From Cytidiella melzeri (Eukaryota > Basidiomycota > Agaricomycetes > Polyporales > Irpicaceae), in the NCBI GenBank assembly GCA_022592445.1, contig JABYQR010000469.1, positions 1-30,032 on the forward strand: a DNA stretch of 30,032 bases. The letters are read 5' to 3'. Positions 27,561-30,032 of the stretch are shown piece by piece. The notes beneath the pieces are model-generated. The model was given only the letters and a program-made list of their open reading frames with translations. It did no database searches and was not told the origin of the DNA. The stretch's first letter is position 1; the number at the start of each line of letters is the position of its first letter. The position numbers and the translations under genes were made by a program.

Positions 27561-27675
27561 CAATAAGGCCCTTTTGAGATGAAGCGCCCAATAATCTAAT
27601 CGCCGTATTTGCCTGTTTAGGCAGTAGGCTAGGAACGCCGGCTTTTCCCGATGCCGCCTCGGTCAGTGCGCCGAT
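27561..27675 (+). repeat. Dispersed repeat, copy 2 (115 bp)
   Basis: About 93% identical to 24688-24799 in the same orientation. Ends near CCGAT in both copies. Confidence 0.9.
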
Positions 27676-28516
27676 GTTATGGCCTTTGGCGTGCGCACGC
27701 CGTAAGGTGCTGTCCGCTCATTATCACCCCTCCCTTGAAAGCCCGCAGCAGTGCAAGTGCTTTTACTCTGGAAATTGACGGGAAAGCCGCTCGATTACTC
27801 TGCACTGCTTTTCGAGGACTCGGTCGAAATTCGTGGGTATCACCAAGGCAAAGAGACAACAAACACGCGGCAAATCGACCAGATGACCTTTTCGCATTCA
27901 TGCAGATCTTCCTCGACGCTGAGCTCGAGGGTACCGCGGTTGAATAGGGAGGCAATTAGTGTGGCGAATTGTTCCATGTTACGCAGAAGAACCGAAAAGA
28001 TGTGTTCAACTCGTGGGCATCAAGCAGGTGGGTAGGTTCAATCATAAACCTAAACACTCCAAGTCTTCAGGGATTGGATGAGGGTGCTACAAGTGGCAGC
28101 CGGCCACGGCTTCCCGCGGTGCTCTCCCTGTAACACAAGCACATCGCAGCACTTGACAGCGTTGACGATAGTACAATGACAAACTCTCCCACAAATTGCA
28201 GACCAGGACCTATTCCAAAAAGAGGAACAAAATGATTGATTTTACTGTGTTCTCAAAACTCCCGCTCTGATGATTCTTCTTTTAACCAGAATGGTTACAA
28301 GGAACGATTCTCTCGCTCGAGGAGTCGAGGCAAACACAGACACCTCTCTAGAGCAGGTGTCCAACGTTGAAGTAAATAAGGCTCTTGACTGTACTGTGAG
28401 TCTTGCGACCGATGGGGCTTGCCCTCATCCTCATGCATAGAATCGATGACATCTTGTAAACAGTAGCGCGAGCCAGCGGCTTAGCAAACACGTTCGAGGG
28501 CTAGGATCCTTGTTCC
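27676..28516. other. No recognised gene
   Basis: Short overlapping frames on both strands (for example around 27677-27955) with no recognisable domain. I see no RNA gene or long repeat. Confidence 0.45.
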
Positions 28517-28971
28517 ACCGACCATTTCAGCCCCGACGACATTTGTTTCCAGGTTTTTGTCAGCATGATGGACAGAAAGCCTCTGTATGCTTTCTGCTTC
28601 GAGACGTGCACTTGCAGTAGATGTTCTCACTTGCACAGGGGATCAGGATCCTACTGTTCTTTTTTAATATGACAGTGTTACTTCCTATGACAAGTTGTGA
28701 AGATACAGAACATCGCAAGCAGAGTCTGGGTTTGCGGTACCATGACAGAGTACCCGGAGAATTTCTACGAGTGCTCACCGTTGACGGGTCTTCTTCTCGT
28801 ACGACCTCCAACACAGTGAGGCGTCCATTGGGACTGGGATGCGTATGCCGTCAACACTTTCAACTCCGACTACACTCGTTTCCATGTTTCCATCAACACG
28901 ACGCACATGCATGGAACGCCTCTGGACTCCTTCTGCTTTGGAACATACGCCTGCAGTGCGATGTTCTCACT
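28517..28971 (+). pseudogene. Two diverged copies of one exon (relic of a duplicated unknown gene)
   Basis: Unit 1 (28517-28617) reads TDHFSPDDICFQVFVSMM and ends YAFCFETCTCS. Unit 2 (28850-28971) reads VNTFNSDYTRFHVSINTT and ends DSFCFGTYACSAMFSL. They share the F-x-F-V-S-x core and an FCF-T-x-CS ending, and both are followed about 20 nt later by GATCAGGAT (GDQD). Stops lie between and after them. The Asn and Cys content suggests a secreted protein, but I do not recognise it. Confidence 0.4.
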
Positions 28972-29177
28972 AGTTTTTTCAGGTGATCAGGATGTCATCC
29001 GTTTCTATTCAGTCTGACAAAGCTACTTTCTACGTTTCCATGATTCCATTCAACGTGGTACACTGTAGTGCTTGGTTATCAGTGGGTGTGTGGGTAGCGA
29101 TAGGGCGAACGTGTGCCGGCGACATACAATCGTGTATGCGTCCGGCTGATGTAGAGCGCAGAAATGCCATCCGACTT

Positions 29178-29347
29178 TGTTAGAAGGCTATGAAAGTAGA
29201 GGAAAGTGTTGAGAGAGCAAGACTGAGAGGGATCACACAGTGGGAGTTGGGGATCAAAAGTGCGTGTCGTTGCATTGATCAGAGTAAGTCTTAAATACGG
29301 TAACTACGGCGCTAGTACGTTGCGCGTCTAAGTATTATAGTCGAACA
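29178..29347 (-). repeat. Predicted 3' LTR of a Ty1/Copia element (about 170 bp)
   Basis: On the minus strand, a purine tract GAAGGGGAG lies just after the pol stop, then TGTTCGACTATAATAC, the likely LTR start. An ATTTAAG TATA-like box lies inside. The LTR probably ends at CTAACA (29178). TGTT/AACA ends fit, but the other LTR is outside the window. Confidence 0.55.
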
Positions 29348-29354
29348 CTCCCCT

Positions 29355-30032
29355 TCAAGCACGAATATGAAGTAGTTCATTGAAGTGCTTGAGTTTTTCG
29401 AGAGGTAGTGCTTTAGTAAGTGTATCAGCACGTTGATCGTTAGAAGATATGTGATGAATAGTTATATACTTCTTGAGTACACGATCGCTGATGAAATTCT
29501 TACGAATTTCGAAGTGTTTAGTTCGTTGCGAATGTTGCTCGTCAGGTGAGCTAACAATGGCAATAGTTGATGCACTGTCAGTATACATTTTGACAGGATC
29601 CATAGTAAAGTTAAGTAGTTCGTCAATGAGAGCTTTTAAATATATAGCCTCAGTTGACGCATGCGCTAAGGCATATAGTTCGGCTTCGGTGACCGATAGT
29701 GTTACGAGTGAACCGCGCTTACTTGACCAAGAGATAAGCGAGTCGTTGTATGTGAAGGTGTAGCCCATTATTGGTTTATTGCCGTATGTAGTCATACCGT
29801 CAGAATCAGCGTATCCGACAAGTGAAGTATTAGTAGTAGTTGCTTGGTTTCCTAGGACAAGCCAGTAATCGCACGTTCCCTTCAAGTATAGGTAACACTG
29901 TTTAGCTGCAGCAAAGTGTTCCTTAGAAGGGTCAGCTAAGTATCGTGCAAGTTGACCAGTGCAGTATGCAACGTCTGGTCGAGTACAGTCAGCGACGTAT
30001 CGTAAACCACCGACTAAAGACATGTATTGTTT
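29355..30032 (-). CDS. pol: Ty1/Copia pol C-terminus: reverse transcriptase tail and RNase H (partial)
   Basis: The frame is open to the window edge and reads leftward to a stop at 29355. The reverse transcriptase end has VGGLRYVADCTRPDVAYCTG. The RNase H that follows has VGYADSDGMTTYGNKPIMGY (first Asp), LISWSSKRGSLVTLSVTEAE (Glu), VKMYTDSASTIAIV (Asp), then SQRTKHFEIRKNFISDRV and NDQRADTLTKALP (last Asp). This order is diagnostic of Copia elements, in which integrase precedes reverse transcriptase. No frame break in the visible 226 codons, so this copy may be younger than the Gypsy copies. Confidence 0.95.
   Translation of the reverse strand, partial: KQYMSLVGGLRYVADCTRPDVAYCTGQLARYLADPSKEHFAAAKQCYLYLKGTCDYWLVLGNQATTTNTSLVGYADSDGMTTYGNKPIMGYTFTYNDSLISWSSKRGSLVTLSVTEAELYALAHASTEAIYLKALIDELLNFTMDPVKMYTDSASTIAIVSSPDEQHSQRTKHFEIRKNFISDRVLKKYITIHHISSNDQRADTLTKALPLEKLKHFNELLHIRA

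Overview
The window looks like a transposon-rich stretch of a filamentous basidiomycete genome, probably Agaricomycetes. Three things point there: short GT-AG introns of about 48-75 nt, chromodomain-bearing Ty3/Gypsy elements, and host-type genes (SAP-like nuclear protein, multi-pass membrane protein, DUF6589-like protein) of kinds I associate with Agaricomycetes. A Rhizoctonia-like source is possible but not shown.

Layout. Bases 1-8849 hold a minus-strand Ty3/Gypsy chromovirus (copy A). Its 3' LTR is cut by the window start, and its reverse transcriptase is interrupted by a 1.93-kb foreign insert (2887-4815). Bases 8850-9800 are an AT-rich spacer with a tRNA-like segment and one arm of an imperfect inverted repeat. 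Bases 9801-17506 hold a full-length plus-strand relative (copy B) with 757/758-bp LTRs and a perfect 5-bp target duplication (AAATC). Copy B sits inside an older inverted-repeat unit that carries the 5' end of a DUF6589-like gene (17640-18151, minus). The right third is mostly host DNA: a frameshifted multi-exon membrane-protein gene (19655-22046, plus), a clean six-exon SAP-like gene (22687-24574, minus), a four-exon beta-trefoil-like gene with one frameshift (25580-26263, plus), a dispersed 112-115-bp repeat in two copies, a decayed duplicated exon (28517-28971), and the 3' end of a Ty1/Copia element (29178-30032, minus).

The most interesting biology is the 5' end of the Gypsy elements. From the predicted transcription start to the gag AUG, copy B has about 1.2 kb without one ATG in any frame, although CAT occurs 16 times there. 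Copy A shows the same over 1.1 kb despite clear divergence. Inside this leader is a 243-codon reading frame with no methionine. Both copies carry a conserved 73-nt intron-like segment whose removal would join an A to TG and create an AUG exactly at the start of that frame. This suggests a splice switch: unspliced RNA would present gag as its first AUG, and spliced RNA would encode the upstream protein. The leader also shows Tf1-like self-priming complementarity (10 nt) conserved in both copies. The LTRs of copy B contain a 67-bp GT-AG insertion with a TACTAAC box that copy A precisely lacks.

Decay differs between copies. Copy A shows CpG to TpG/CpA nonsense changes. Copy B's pol shows seven single-base deletions relative to the frame. 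Several host genes also carry one-base breaks, so uncorrected long-read errors should be considered before calling anything a pseudogene.
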